A DNA stretch of 57,549 nt from DASRAU01 sp036005805 (GTDB taxonomy: Bacteria > Acidobacteriota > Polarisedimenticolia > Gp22-AA2): the NCBI GenBank assembly GCA_036005805.1, contig DASYQE010000088.1:1-57549 (forward strand), read 5' to 3'. Positions 16,862 through 25,860 of the stretch are shown one piece after another (within the stretch, counting starts at the first letter, position 1; each line of letters starts with the position of its first letter). A program made the translations under genes and the position numbers. The notes beneath the pieces were generated by a model, which searched no databases, was not told where the DNA came from, and saw nothing but the letters and a program-made list of their open reading frames with translations.

Positions 16862-18073
16862 GTGCGTCTCGTCGTCATCGCGCCGGAGTTCCCCCCCGCC
16901 GTGGGCGGGATGGAGGTGCACGCCGCGCGCCTGGTGCAGGCGCTGGCGGCCGATCACCAGCTCGAGGTCGTCGTGCCGGCGGATCGCGGAGTCCCGAAGA
17001 TGGACGGCGTCCGGTTCCATGCCGACCTTCTGCCGCGCTTCGGCGCGACGCTTCGACGCACGGCCGCCCTCGTCTCCCGCCTCGCGCCGGACGCGGTCCT
17101 GGCCTTGAATGCGGGCTCCGCCGGGATCGCCCGGGTCGTCACGGTTCCGGTCGTGACACGGGTGGTCGGCAACGACTTCGAGCGGGCCTGGATCGGCCCC
17201 CACCTCCCCGGGCGGTTCCTCTGGTGGCGCCTGCCGGTGTCCGGCGGTCTCGCGCCGGGACGATGGCTGCGCCGCGCCGACCAGGCGTACCGCAACCGCG
17301 CGGCCCTGCGGAGCCTGGCCGCGTGCCGCATCGTCCTCGCCAACAGCGGCTGGACGCGCGATGCCCTCGCCCGACGCGGTGTCACCGGCCCGGAGGTGCG
17401 CGTGCTGGTCGGAGGGGTCGACCTCGATCGCTTCCGGCCGCGCGATCGCGACGCCGAGCGGACAGCACTCGGTCTTCCGGGCGCGCCGATCCTGTTCTCC
17501 GCCGCGCGGCTGACGGGCAAGAAGGGGTTCGACGTCCTGCTGCGCGCCCTGCCGGGGGTGTTGTCGGCGCACCCGGATCTGCTCCTGCTCCTCGCCGGGA
17601 AGGGAGAGGAGGAGACGTCCCTGCGGGACCTGGCGAAACGTCTCGGCATCGAGAAAAGCGTCCGGTTTCTCGGCGGGGTCGGCCACGACCGGCTGCCGCA
17701 GTACATGGCCGCGGCCGATCTCTACCTGCAGCCGTCGCGCGCCAGCCGTGACCAGCGTGACGAGAGCGTCGACGTGGAGACGATGGGGCGGGCCGTCTGC
17801 GAGGCGGCCGCCTGCGGACGCCCGGCGATCGTCAGCCGGCACGGCGGCCTGCCCGACGTGGTGGACGATGGACAGACCGGCCTGCTCGTTCCCGAAGCGG
17901 ACGCGCCCGCGCTGGCCGCGGCGATCACGCGTCTCGTCGGCGATGCGGCGCTGCGCGCCCGGATGGGGGTGGCCGCGGCGGAACGGGCGCGCCGCGAGTT
18001 TGGGTGGGACACGGTGGCGCGCCGCACGGAGGCGGCGCTTCAGGACGCCCGCGCCTCCAGGCGCTCCTCGTAG
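16862..18073 (+). CDS. Glycosyltransferase family 4
   Basis: 403 aa, start GTG 16862 five bases after the previous stop. It opens MRLVVIAPEFPPAVGGMEVHAARLV. The donor domain has LFSAARLTGKKGFDVLLRAL, LLAGKGEEETSLRDLAKRLGI and a late E motif (ESVDVETMGRAVCEAAACGRPAI) with an insertion relative to standard GT4. It is the last gene of the forward EPS run. Its final 34 bases overlap the 3' end of a convergent GT4 gene on the other strand. Confidence 0.9.
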   Translation: MRLVVIAPEFPPAVGGMEVHAARLVQALAADHQLEVVVPADRGVPKMDGVRFHADLLPRFGATLRRTAALVSRLAPDAVLALNAGSAGIARVVTVPVVTRVVGNDFERAWIGPHLPGRFLWWRLPVSGGLAPGRWLRRADQAYRNRAALRSLAACRIVLANSGWTRDALARRGVTGPEVRVLVGGVDLDRFRPRDRDAERTALGLPGAPILFSAARLTGKKGFDVLLRALPGVLSAHPDLLLLLAGKGEEETSLRDLAKRLGIEKSVRFLGGVGHDRLPQYMAAADLYLQPSRASRDQRDESVDVETMGRAVCEAAACGRPAIVSRHGGLPDVVDDGQTGLLVPEADAPALAAAITRLVGDAALRARMGVAAAERARREFGWDTVARRTEAALQDARASRRSS

Positions 18074-19152
18074 ACCGCGAGGGTGGCCTCGATCATCGCG
18101 GCGCGGCCGTAGCGCTCGCGCACCCGGCGCGCCGCCGCTTCTCCGAAGTCGCGGGCCCGCCGCTCGTCGGCGAGCAGCGTCTGCGCCGCGGCGGCCAGCG
18201 CGGCGGGATCGCGCGGCGGAACGACGAACCCGGTGACTCCGTCGGCCACGACCTCCCGGTTGCCACCGATGTCGGTGGCCACGACCGGGCGTCCGCTCCC
18301 CATCGCTTCGAGAATGCTGTTGCTCGTTCCCTCCTCGGCGGCGGAGGCCTGCACATAAACGTGGAGGGTGGAGTACACCGTCTCCGGGCGCGCCACGGTG
18401 CCGAGCCAGTCGATCGCCTCGAAGACGCCGTGGCGGCGGGCGGCCTCCCGCACGCGATCCGCAAGGCTGCCATCCCCGGCCAGCACCAGCCGCACGCGGG
18501 GGTCCCGGGCGCGCAGCCGGGCCAGAGCCTCGACGAGAGAGGCGTGGTCCTTGCGCCGCTCCATCTGCGCCACCATGCCGAGCCTAAGCGCGTCCCCGAA
18601 CGGCGGCAGACCAAAGGCGCGCGCCTCGTCGAAGCGCTCGAAGGTCAATCCGTTCCGCACCACGACGACGCGCCGCTCCGACACGCCCCGCCTGACGAGA
18701 TCGTCCCGCCCGGCGTCGGAGTTCGCGATGATGACGTCGCACAGCGGAGCGAGGAGGACCTCGCCGGCGTACCGCGGCCAGCCTTCGATGCCGGTCGATC
18801 GCAGCGACGAGACCAGCAGCGGCGGCCGGTGTCGCAGCCGCGCCAGGCGGCCGTAGAAGTTCGGCAGGAACAGGAACGTATGGATGACCTCGGCGCCGAT
18901 GGTCCCCGCGATCCGCGCCAGGGCCACCGCGGGGGAGAGATCCCAGCGCCAGCGCCTCGGGCACGGGTGCAGCGGGATCCCGTGCCCGACGAGCTCGGCC
19001 GTCAAGGGGCCGCCCGGCTCGAGGACCGCGACCTCGACGCGCCAGCCGGGACGCGCGTGGAGCCCGAGCGCGAGCTCCACGCACTGCCGCTGCGCCCCGG
19101 CGCGATTCAGGTCCTGGGTCACGAGCAGCGCTGTGCGCACGCGGTCGCTCAT
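18040..19152 (-). CDS. Glycosyltransferase family 4
   Basis: 370 aa. The N-terminus TALLVTQDLNRAGAQRQCVELALGL is typical of GT4 acceptor domains; the donor domain has LGMVAQMERRKDHASLVEAL, LVLAGDGSLADRVREAA and the motif EEGTSNSILEAMGSGRPVVATDIGGN. It is the last gene of the reverse EPS operon. Its start overlaps the previous stop by four bases (ATGA), and its 3' end overlaps the convergent forward GT4 gene by 34 bases. Confidence 0.92.
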   Translation of the reverse strand: MSDRVRTALLVTQDLNRAGAQRQCVELALGLHARPGWRVEVAVLEPGGPLTAELVGHGIPLHPCPRRWRWDLSPAVALARIAGTIGAEVIHTFLFLPNFYGRLARLRHRPPLLVSSLRSTGIEGWPRYAGEVLLAPLCDVIIANSDAGRDDLVRRGVSERRVVVVRNGLTFERFDEARAFGLPPFGDALRLGMVAQMERRKDHASLVEALARLRARDPRVRLVLAGDGSLADRVREAARRHGVFEAIDWLGTVARPETVYSTLHVYVQASAAEEGTSNSILEAMGSGRPVVATDIGGNREVVADGVTGFVVPPRDPAALAAAAQTLLADERRARDFGEAAARRVRERYGRAAMIEATLAVYEERLEARAS

Positions 19153-20348
19153 ACCGCCGGCCGTGGCCGCGGGTCACGCCGCCGCAGCGCGGCTTCGCAG
19201 GCGCCGAGGACGCGGCGGGCGTTGTCGGTCCAGGTCAGGTGCGCGCGCGCCCGGGCGGCGGCCGCCTGCCCCAGGCGATTCCGCAGCGCCGCGTCGTCCA
19301 CCAGCCGCAGGACCGCGCCCGCCAGGGCCGCGGCGTCGCCCGGCGGAAAGAGCAGCGCGTGCACGCCGTCCTCCACCAGGTCCGAGAGGGCCGGGTAGCC
19401 GGGGGCGACGACGGCGCGGCCCGCCGCCATCCACTCGACCACCTTGAGCGGCGAGCCGTAGAAGAGCGTCTCCGGCAGGAGCCCGATGTCGAAGGCCGCG
19501 GTCAGCGCCGGGATGCGCGCGTGCTCGACGCGCCCGGTCATCACCACCCGATTCCCGAGCGGCCGCACCGCCTCGCGGATCGCTCCCGCCTCCGGTCCGT
19601 CGCCCACGAGCAGGGCGCGCACGTGCGGGCGCGCCCGGCCAACCTCGAGGATGGTCCGCGCCAGGAGCTCGGTGCCGTGCCAGCGGCGGAACGATCCGAC
19701 GAAGCCGAGGACGGGGCTGCCGTCCCCGGCGCGCGCCAGGATCGGATCGGGCGGGAGATCGGGACGGAAGCGGTCCACGTCGGCGCCGTTCGGGGCGACG
19801 ACGACGCGGTCCTCCGCGAGCCCGACAGATTCCACGAGCATCCTCTTCAGCGTCGAGGAGACGACCGCCACGCCGTCGGCGCGCCGGAGCTTCCAGGCGT
19901 CGATCCACCGCGAGACGAACGGCAGGTGGAGGTACTCGTCGAGGAACAGGCTCCCTTCCTCGGTCGGGGCATTGACCTCGAAGACCAGCGGCAGGCCGAG
20001 GCGCCGCGCGGTGATGACCGGGGACGCGGTGAGCGTGTGGTCGCGCACCAGCAGGACGTCGGGCCGGAGGCGTCGGAGCAGCGCCGTCTCGGCGCGCACG
20101 TAGAGTGGGTTCCAGAGGATTTCCTTGGGCTCGTGCAGGTAGCGGCCCAGGTGGCGTTTCAGCACGGCGCGTCCGCGCGAGGCGAGGCCCGCGCCTGCCG
20201 CGGAGCTCCCGGGGCCGTCGTCGGGGGCGAGGTTCATCGGGCAGACCTCGATCTCGTGCCCGAGCCGGCGGGCGCCCTCGGCGAACTGGCGCACATGGTG
20301 CCGGCCGGTGTCCCCCTCGACGAGGTAATGCAGATAGGCGAGCCGCAT
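19149..20348 (-). CDS. Glycosyltransferase family 4
   Basis: 399 aa, starting MRLAYLHYLVEGDTGRHHVRQFAEG. The C-terminal donor domain shows VLGFVGSFRRWHGTELLARTIL, LLVGDGPEAGAIREAV and YGSPLKVVEWMAAGRAVVAP (the SPLKxxEYMA form of the E-x7-E motif). It lies three bases after the amidotransferase stop and is coupled to the next gene by ATGA. The acceptor domain contains a charged insertion at residues 40-75. Substrate unknown. Confidence 0.92.
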   Translation of the reverse strand: MRLAYLHYLVEGDTGRHHVRQFAEGARRLGHEIEVCPMNLAPDDGPGSSAAGAGLASRGRAVLKRHLGRYLHEPKEILWNPLYVRAETALLRRLRPDVLLVRDHTLTASPVITARRLGLPLVFEVNAPTEEGSLFLDEYLHLPFVSRWIDAWKLRRADGVAVVSSTLKRMLVESVGLAEDRVVVAPNGADVDRFRPDLPPDPILARAGDGSPVLGFVGSFRRWHGTELLARTILEVGRARPHVRALLVGDGPEAGAIREAVRPLGNRVVMTGRVEHARIPALTAAFDIGLLPETLFYGSPLKVVEWMAAGRAVVAPGYPALSDLVEDGVHALLFPPGDAAALAGAVLRLVDDAALRNRLGQAAAARARAHLTWTDNARRVLGACEAALRRRDPRPRPAV

Positions 20349-20351
20349 GTC

Positions 20352-22241
20352 TCAGGACGTGCCGGTCGCGGCGCGCCGCGGCGCGGCGTCGACCCGCTCG
20401 CGGAACCAGAGCTCGAGCACCATCGCCAGCCAGATGTCGGCGCTCAGATCGCGCCCGCCGCGCTGGTGCGAGGCCAGGAGGCGATCCAGCCCGGCGGGAG
20501 CAAGGATGCCGCGCGTCCGCGTGCGCGGGTCGGCGAACAGATCGCGGGCCATGCCCAGGAGATCGCCGCGCAGCCACGCCGCGAGCGGCAGCCCGAAGCC
20601 CTGCTTGCCCCGCGCCAGGAGCGCCGGAGGGAGGAAATCCGCCGCCACCTCCCGGAGAATGCGCTTGCCGCGTCCGCCGCGCAGCTTCAGGCGCGTGGGC
20701 AGGCGGAACGCCAGCTCGAGCACCTTGTGATCCAAAAGCGGCACGCGCAGCTCGAGAGAGTGCATCATGCTGGTGCGGTCCGCCTTCACCAGGATATCGT
20801 CCGGCAGGTAGGTCTCGACGTCCAGGCGCTGCAGCCGGGCGACTTCGTCCGGCGCGTCGAGAGAGGCGTGCAGGCGGCGGAACAGGGCGAACGGGTGCTC
20901 GGCCGCGGTGTGCCGCACGAAGTCCGGGTCGAGTAGCCACGTCCTGGTCCAGGGATCCACCCCGCCCATCAGCTCGGCATAGCGATCGGCCGGTCCCGCC
21001 TGCAGCATCCGCAGCAGGCCCTTGCCGCGCACCCATTCCGGCACGCGGCGATCCAAAGGGCCCAGGAGGCCCCGGCGCAGCGAAGCGGGCAGCAGATCGG
21101 CCGCCTGCAGTTGCCGCGCCTTCGGGTAAGCGTCGTAGCCCGCGAACCCTTCGTCGCCCCCGTCTCCGGACAGGCAGACCTTGACCTCCGCGGCGGCGAC
21201 GCGCGCGATGGCGCTGGTGGGCAAAGCCGAGGCGTCGCCGAACGGCTCGTCGAAGTGGGCCACGAGCGCGGGCAGGTCTTCGATCCGATGGGGCTCGAGC
21301 AGGTGCTCGACGTGGCGGGTGCCGTAGCGCTCGGCCACCAGGCGCGCCCAGGGGCCCTCGCTGAACGCCGCGTCCTTGAAGCCGATGGTGAAGGTGCGCA
21401 GAGGGCCGGCTGCCTGCGGAGCCGCGAGGGCGACCACGAGGCCGCTGTCGATGCCGCCGGAGAGCAGCGCGCCGACCGGGACGTCACTGCGGAGATGGAT
21501 CCGGACCGCCTCCGCGAGTGTTTCGCGCACGTCCTCGTGCAGCACGTTCGACGGACGGCGGTCCACCTCCGCCGGCAGGCTCCAGTAGCGCCGGGTCTCG
21601 ATCCGGCCGGCCTCCGCGACCAGCACGTGGGCGGGGGGCAGCTTGGCGATCCCCGCGAACGCGGTGCGCGGCGCGGGAATGTACTGGTAGGTCATGAAGT
21701 CCGACAGGGCCATCGGATCGAGGTCGCGCGGCACGTCCGGGTGCAGCAGGAGCGCCTTGATCTCCGAGGCGAAGGCGAGCGTGCGGGCGCTCCTGAACAC
21801 GTAGAGCGGCTTGATGCCGACCCGGTCGCGCGCCAGGAGCAGGCGCCGCGCGCGCGGATCCCACAGGGCGAACGCGAACATGCCCCGGAGCGGCTCGACG
21901 CAGGCTGCGCCGCGCTCTTCGTAGAGATGCAGGATGACCTCGGTGTCGCTTTTCGTGCTGAACGGATGCCCGCGGCGCAGCAGCTCCTCCCGGAGCTCGA
22001 GGAAGTTGTAGATTTCCCCGTTGTAGCTCAGCCGGGACTCGCCGTCCGACGTGGACATCGGCTGCGATCCCCCTTCCAGGTCGAGAATCGAAAGCCGCCG
22101 GTGCGCCAGTCCCAGCGGGCCGTCGACGAAGAAGCCTTCGCCGTCCGGACCGCGGTGCGTCAGGGAGGCCGACATCGCGGCGAGCAGGCCGCGATCGGCG
22201 GGGCGCCCCTCGAGCGACAGGAAGCCGGCGATGCCGCACAT
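20352..22241 (-). CDS. AsnB-type glutamine amidotransferase (asparagine synthase family), copy 2
   Basis: 629 aa with Cys2 (MCGIAGFLSLEGR), NGEIYNF at 74-80, the PP-loop SGGIDSG (261-267) and SGDGGDEGFAGYDAY, where the usual DELF reads DEGF. It is clearly a second lineage, not a recent copy of 8376-10325: the two differ throughout and lie in opposite operons. AGAAGGAA precedes the ATG. Glutamine-dependent amidation of a sugar acid in the polysaccharide is a plausible role by context; asparagine synthesis cannot be excluded. Confidence 0.9.
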   Translation of the reverse strand: MCGIAGFLSLEGRPADRGLLAAMSASLTHRGPDGEGFFVDGPLGLAHRRLSILDLEGGSQPMSTSDGESRLSYNGEIYNFLELREELLRRGHPFSTKSDTEVILHLYEERGAACVEPLRGMFAFALWDPRARRLLLARDRVGIKPLYVFRSARTLAFASEIKALLLHPDVPRDLDPMALSDFMTYQYIPAPRTAFAGIAKLPPAHVLVAEAGRIETRRYWSLPAEVDRRPSNVLHEDVRETLAEAVRIHLRSDVPVGALLSGGIDSGLVVALAAPQAAGPLRTFTIGFKDAAFSEGPWARLVAERYGTRHVEHLLEPHRIEDLPALVAHFDEPFGDASALPTSAIARVAAAEVKVCLSGDGGDEGFAGYDAYPKARQLQAADLLPASLRRGLLGPLDRRVPEWVRGKGLLRMLQAGPADRYAELMGGVDPWTRTWLLDPDFVRHTAAEHPFALFRRLHASLDAPDEVARLQRLDVETYLPDDILVKADRTSMMHSLELRVPLLDHKVLELAFRLPTRLKLRGGRGKRILREVAADFLPPALLARGKQGFGLPLAAWLRGDLLGMARDLFADPRTRTRGILAPAGLDRLLASHQRGGRDLSADIWLAMVLELWFRERVDAAPRRAATGTS

Positions 22242-22247
22242 TTCCTT

Positions 22248-23984
22248 CTAGCCGCCCGCGGCCGCGCCGGTCGTCGTGGCCGGGCGAGCCTCTTCCAGGA
22301 TCAGGATCGAGCGCGCCCGGCGGGGACCATCGGGCAGGCGGAAAGGATCCGGCTCCGGAAAGCGCGCCACGACCCGGTACGGGCCGCCGGGGGCGAACCA
22401 GCCCGCGGCCCGATCGCGGTCGGGATCGACCGAGGAGAGAACGAGAATCCCGCCGGGCTCCAGGGCCGGAGGCAGCGCCGCGTCGAGGCTGACACGACGC
22501 AGCGCCTGGCGGCCGACCGCGAAGCGCGGCATGAACGTCGCGAGGGGCCGGTCGGATCGCAGCGTCACGCACGCCGACGGCGCCAGGGATGCGTTGAGCC
22601 AGGCGCCGGCGGCATCCCCCGGATCGGGGCGCCGGTACGACTGGGCCGACGCCGCGGCGTGACCCGCGAGCAGGACCGCGAGCACGGCGACGGCGAGGCG
22701 GCCGGCCGTTCGCGCCGGTCCGGGCGGAAGCTTCGCCAGGCGATCGGCGCCGATCCCCCCGATCGTCGCGACGAGCGGGACGACCACGAGCGCGATGCGC
22801 GTCACCCCGAGAAAGCCGCCGTACACCAGGAGCGAGGTCGCGAGGACGAGACCGAGGCCCCGGCGCAGCGGCGTCGGCTCGAAGAACGACACGCCGATCC
22901 CGACGAGAAGCAGCGGCAGCACGATGGGGGACAGATCGCCGCCCAGGAGCGCGGCCAGGAAACCCAGGAGCTTCGCCGGACTGAAGCTCCCATAGCCCCA
23001 GCCGCTTCCGGCCAGATGATGACGGGCCTCCCCGGCGAACAGATCCGGGTGCAGGAGCGCGAGAGGATTGAGCAGGAGGACGGTGGCCGCGCCGGTCCCG
23101 GCCCAGGCGATGGCGCACCAGCGCCAGGCTGCGGCCGGAGCGCTCGGACGGACCACGAGGACCGCCACCGGTGCGGCGAGGGCCAGCAGCGCATACGGCG
23201 GGGAGGCGGAAGCCGCGATCCCGATCGCGACGGCATGGCCGATCCATGCCAGCGGGCGCATCCGCTCCGCCGCGACGAACGCCGTCACGATCCCCAGGAA
23301 ACCGAACAAGGCGGCGAAGGCGTGCGGCTTGGCGACGTGCGCGGCCGCGATGGCAAGGGGAGCCAGCCCGGCGAGCACGCCGCATGCGGTCCCGGTGGCG
23401 CCGCAGCCGGCCCGGCGCAGCACGAGCGCCGTGACGGACGCGATCAGCGCGATCGCGACGACGCTGACGACGCGCCCCAGCAGGTACATGCGCCGCAGCA
23501 GCATCGGGTCCTGGAGCAGTGCGGCGCGATCCGGCAGGCGCGGCAGGACGCCCAGCGCCCATCCCGTTCCCTCCGCGGCGGCGACCGCGGCGAGATACAC
23601 GTGCCCGTACAGGAACGCCCGCGCGTCCAGCCGCGTCGGCTCGCGGAAGATCTTGCCGAGAGAGGAGAACGCCTCCATCTCGTCCGGGTCGTCGCTGCTC
23701 ATGAGGAACGGCACCAGCTCGCTTCGCAGCCAGGTCTCCGCGCCGCCGGTTCCGGCGGCATCGATCGGTCCGGCGCACGCGGCGACCGGGTCTCCAGCCT
23801 GGTCCCGATCGTCGCCGGCGGCCTCGGGTTCGGCGAGGGCCGCGAGGATCGCGGGCCGCGTCGCGGCATCGGGGAGGAGCAGCTCGAGCCGGCGCTCGCT
23901 CGGCAGTCCCCAGCCGATCCCGGGGAGGCAGACGGCCAGCGCCGCGGCCCCGGCGAGGACTGACGCGAGAGCGTCCCCCTTCAC
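22248..23984 (-). CDS. GT-C type membrane glycosyltransferase (PMT/ArnT-like)
   Basis: 578 aa with 9-11 hydrophobic helices and a C-terminal soluble domain (residues about 430-578). The first periplasmic loop has SSDDPDEMEAF, resembling the Asp-Glu catalytic loop of GT-C enzymes that use polyprenyl-phosphate sugars. The start is GTG 23984, overlapping the flippase stop as GTGA with GGAGG nine bases upstream; another GTG at 24002 is less well placed. It could add a branch sugar after flipping, in the periplasm. The family is inferred from topology and the loop motif. Confidence 0.68.
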   Translation of the reverse strand: MKGDALASVLAGAAALAVCLPGIGWGLPSERRLELLLPDAATRPAILAALAEPEAAGDDRDQAGDPVAACAGPIDAAGTGGAETWLRSELVPFLMSSDDPDEMEAFSSLGKIFREPTRLDARAFLYGHVYLAAVAAAEGTGWALGVLPRLPDRAALLQDPMLLRRMYLLGRVVSVVAIALIASVTALVLRRAGCGATGTACGVLAGLAPLAIAAAHVAKPHAFAALFGFLGIVTAFVAAERMRPLAWIGHAVAIGIAASASPPYALLALAAPVAVLVVRPSAPAAAWRWCAIAWAGTGAATVLLLNPLALLHPDLFAGEARHHLAGSGWGYGSFSPAKLLGFLAALLGGDLSPIVLPLLLVGIGVSFFEPTPLRRGLGLVLATSLLVYGGFLGVTRIALVVVPLVATIGGIGADRLAKLPPGPARTAGRLAVAVLAVLLAGHAAASAQSYRRPDPGDAAGAWLNASLAPSACVTLRSDRPLATFMPRFAVGRQALRRVSLDAALPPALEPGGILVLSSVDPDRDRAAGWFAPGGPYRVVARFPEPDPFRLPDGPRRARSILILEEARPATTTGAAAGG

Positions 23985-25510
23985 GCGCGCGCCCGCCTCC
24001 ACGAACGCAGGAAGTCGCCGGCGGCCCGCATGGCCGCCGCCCGCTCGTCGGGATGGATGACCCGGAAGGCGACGGCGAGGAGCGGGAAGGAGAGAAGAAG
24101 CGCGAGGCGTGCCGCCGCGTCAGCGGCGAACGGCAGCGCCGGCAGCGACAGCCCGATCACCAGCGCCGGGAGGGCCGCGGCCGCCATCCCGGCGAACCGC
24201 CTCCACTCGAGCGGCGTCGGATAGTGGCGGCGGAGCATCGTCACGACCCCCGTCAACTGCACCCCGAACGCGGCGATGGCGGAAAGCGCCGCCCCGTACG
24301 CCGCCAGCCGCGGCACCAGCAGCGCATTGCACGCGAGGCTCGTCATCGCGCCCAGGGCGGCGCAGCCGGCGATGAGCGGCACCTTCTCCGCCACCACGAG
24401 GCCGTTGCCGAGCGAGTTGGAGAGCCCGCTCAGGACGTAGGCGATGCAGACGAGGGGGACGTAGTGCGCCGCCGACTGGAACTCCGCTCCCGCGGCGAGG
24501 TGCAGGAACGCGGGCACCGCGAGGGTCATCCCGACGGTGCCGAGCATCAGCAGCCCGGCGACGGCGGTGGCGACCCGGGCCAGGATCTGCGGCGCGTCGT
24601 CGCGGTGCGACAGCCCGAAGAACATCGGCGTCCAGGCGCGCTGGAGCGGCATGACGATCAGCAGGTCCAGGAGCGCCCCGAACTTGTAGCCGAGGGCGTA
24701 GACGCCCAGGGCGCCCAGCCCCGCCAGGGTCCCGAGGAAGAAGCGATCGGAGAGATTGACGACGAAGCTGGCCGCGAAGACCGGGATCATCGCCAGGCCG
24801 TAGCGCAGCGCGGCGCGGAACAGCCGGCGATCGAACGTCCAGGTGGCGCGCGGCAGCAGCGCCGCTGCGCCGAGCAGGGTCACGGTCAGGAACCCGGCGA
24901 CGTTTCCGGCGAGCACGCCGGTGAGGGTGGAACCGCGGACGAGGACGAGGTACAGCGTGACGCTCGACTGCGTCACCAGCTGCGCCAGGCTCAGCCCGAC
25001 GTACAGGTGCGCCCGGCCGGCGGCGCGCAGCATCTCGAGCGGAATCACCGTCAGCTGCGCCAGCACCACCCAGACAATGACGGCGCGCACCACGAGCAGC
25101 CCCGCGGGCCCCGGCGCCACGAGCGGCGCCAGCACGCCCTGGAGCAGCCAGCCGATCGATCCGAGAGCCAAGGTCGTCAAAAGCGTGAACAAGGTGGTGG
25201 TTCCGAGCAGCCGGCGCCGGGCCGCCTCGTCCGGGCAGTCCCGGTGCAGGCACTTGTTGATCGCGGACGGCACACCCAGCGCGGCCACGACGAGCGCGAG
25301 GTTGACGATCGTGTTCGCGAGCTCGAGGAGCCCGTACTGGGCCGTCGACAGGACGCGCGTGTAGATGGGGATGAGCAGGAAGGCGGTCGCCTTCTGCATC
25401 AGGTTCCCGGCCAGGTAGATGGAGGAGTGGCGCAGGAGAGCGGCCCCCACCCCCGACGCCGGGGCCGCCGCCACGGGCTCGGCCGTTGCGCCGACGGACG
25501 ACTGGGTCAC
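23981..25510 (-). CDS. Polysaccharide flippase, Wzx/MATE (MVF superfamily)
   Basis: 509 aa with 12-14 hydrophobic segments after a 25-residue polar N-terminus. HSSIYLAGNLMQKATAFLLIPIYTRVLSTAQYGLLELA is the start of the Polysacc_synt domain; a C-terminal Polysacc_synt_C follows. Expected role: flip undecaprenyl-diphosphate-linked repeats to the periplasm. It starts at GTG 25510 and is the first gene of the reverse EPS operon, with a candidate promoter at 25585-25613. Its stop overlaps the next start (GTGA). Confidence 0.9.
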   Translation of the reverse strand: MTQSSVGATAEPVAAAPASGVGAALLRHSSIYLAGNLMQKATAFLLIPIYTRVLSTAQYGLLELANTIVNLALVVAALGVPSAINKCLHRDCPDEAARRRLLGTTTLFTLLTTLALGSIGWLLQGVLAPLVAPGPAGLLVVRAVIVWVVLAQLTVIPLEMLRAAGRAHLYVGLSLAQLVTQSSVTLYLVLVRGSTLTGVLAGNVAGFLTVTLLGAAALLPRATWTFDRRLFRAALRYGLAMIPVFAASFVVNLSDRFFLGTLAGLGALGVYALGYKFGALLDLLIVMPLQRAWTPMFFGLSHRDDAPQILARVATAVAGLLMLGTVGMTLAVPAFLHLAAGAEFQSAAHYVPLVCIAYVLSGLSNSLGNGLVVAEKVPLIAGCAALGAMTSLACNALLVPRLAAYGAALSAIAAFGVQLTGVVTMLRRHYPTPLEWRRFAGMAAAALPALVIGLSLPALPFAADAAARLALLLSFPLLAVAFRVIHPDERAAAMRAAGDFLRSWRRARA

Positions 25511-25584
25511 CGCCCGTCCCGCGGGCGGGATGGGTCCATCCCCGGTCCTGACATCGGCGCTTCGCCCCCCACCAAACCGGTTGA

Positions 25585-25613
25585 ATCATCGGGCTATTGC
25601 AGGGAACGGTCAA
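25585..25613 (-). promoter_or_regulatory. Candidate promoter of the reverse EPS operon
   Basis: Reverse strand: TTGACC (25613-25608), a 17-base spacer, GATGAT (25590-25585). The -35 is a 5/6 match and the -10 a 4/6 match. The leader to GTG 25510 is about 65 bases. Confidence 0.45.
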
Positions 25614-25740
25614 GGGATCGGGGCGCTCGTGGACACGTCTGCGGCGCGGTTCCGTCATCCGGATCACGCTTTCGTGCGCTTCGCATCGGCCCGTCGCCCG
25701 GCCCGGCGACGCAAGTCGATGTGACAGCGCCCGGGGGACG

Positions 25741-25756
25741 TGGCATGCTTCTCGCT
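25741..25756 (+). promoter_or_regulatory. Sigma-54-like -24/-12 element
   Basis: TGGCATGCTTCTCGCT has a full TGGCAYR -24 element, exact GG-N10-GC spacing and a -12 of TCGCT against TTGCW, one mismatch. The start would fall near 25767, about 95 bases before the secreted beta-helix gene. In exosortase-A EPS systems RpoN is known to drive secreted-protein genes, which makes the site plausible. Confidence 0.4.
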
Positions 25757-25860
25757 CGGTGAAGGCGGCGTCGCAGAATCACGGGTGGGAGTGTCCGGCT
25801 CTCGGGACAGCCGCAACGCCGGGTTTTGGACCGTCAGTTCGCAAGGGGGGGGACCAGCCG

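Larger units (their letters stand above)
25511..25860. other. Divergent intergenic region between flippase and beta-helix genes
   Basis: 350 bases with no convincing gene; the open frames across it are shadows. It holds a reverse-strand sigma-70-like promoter for the flippase operon (25585-25613) and a forward sigma-54-like element (25741-25756). The last bases contain a G8 run that may serve as the ribosome binding site for the forward gene. Confidence 0.6.

Noticed and set aside
21111..23963. 950-codon forward open frame
   Set aside because: Antisense to the amidotransferase and GT-C genes, with low-complexity arginine/glutamate/glutamine-rich sequence and no domain.
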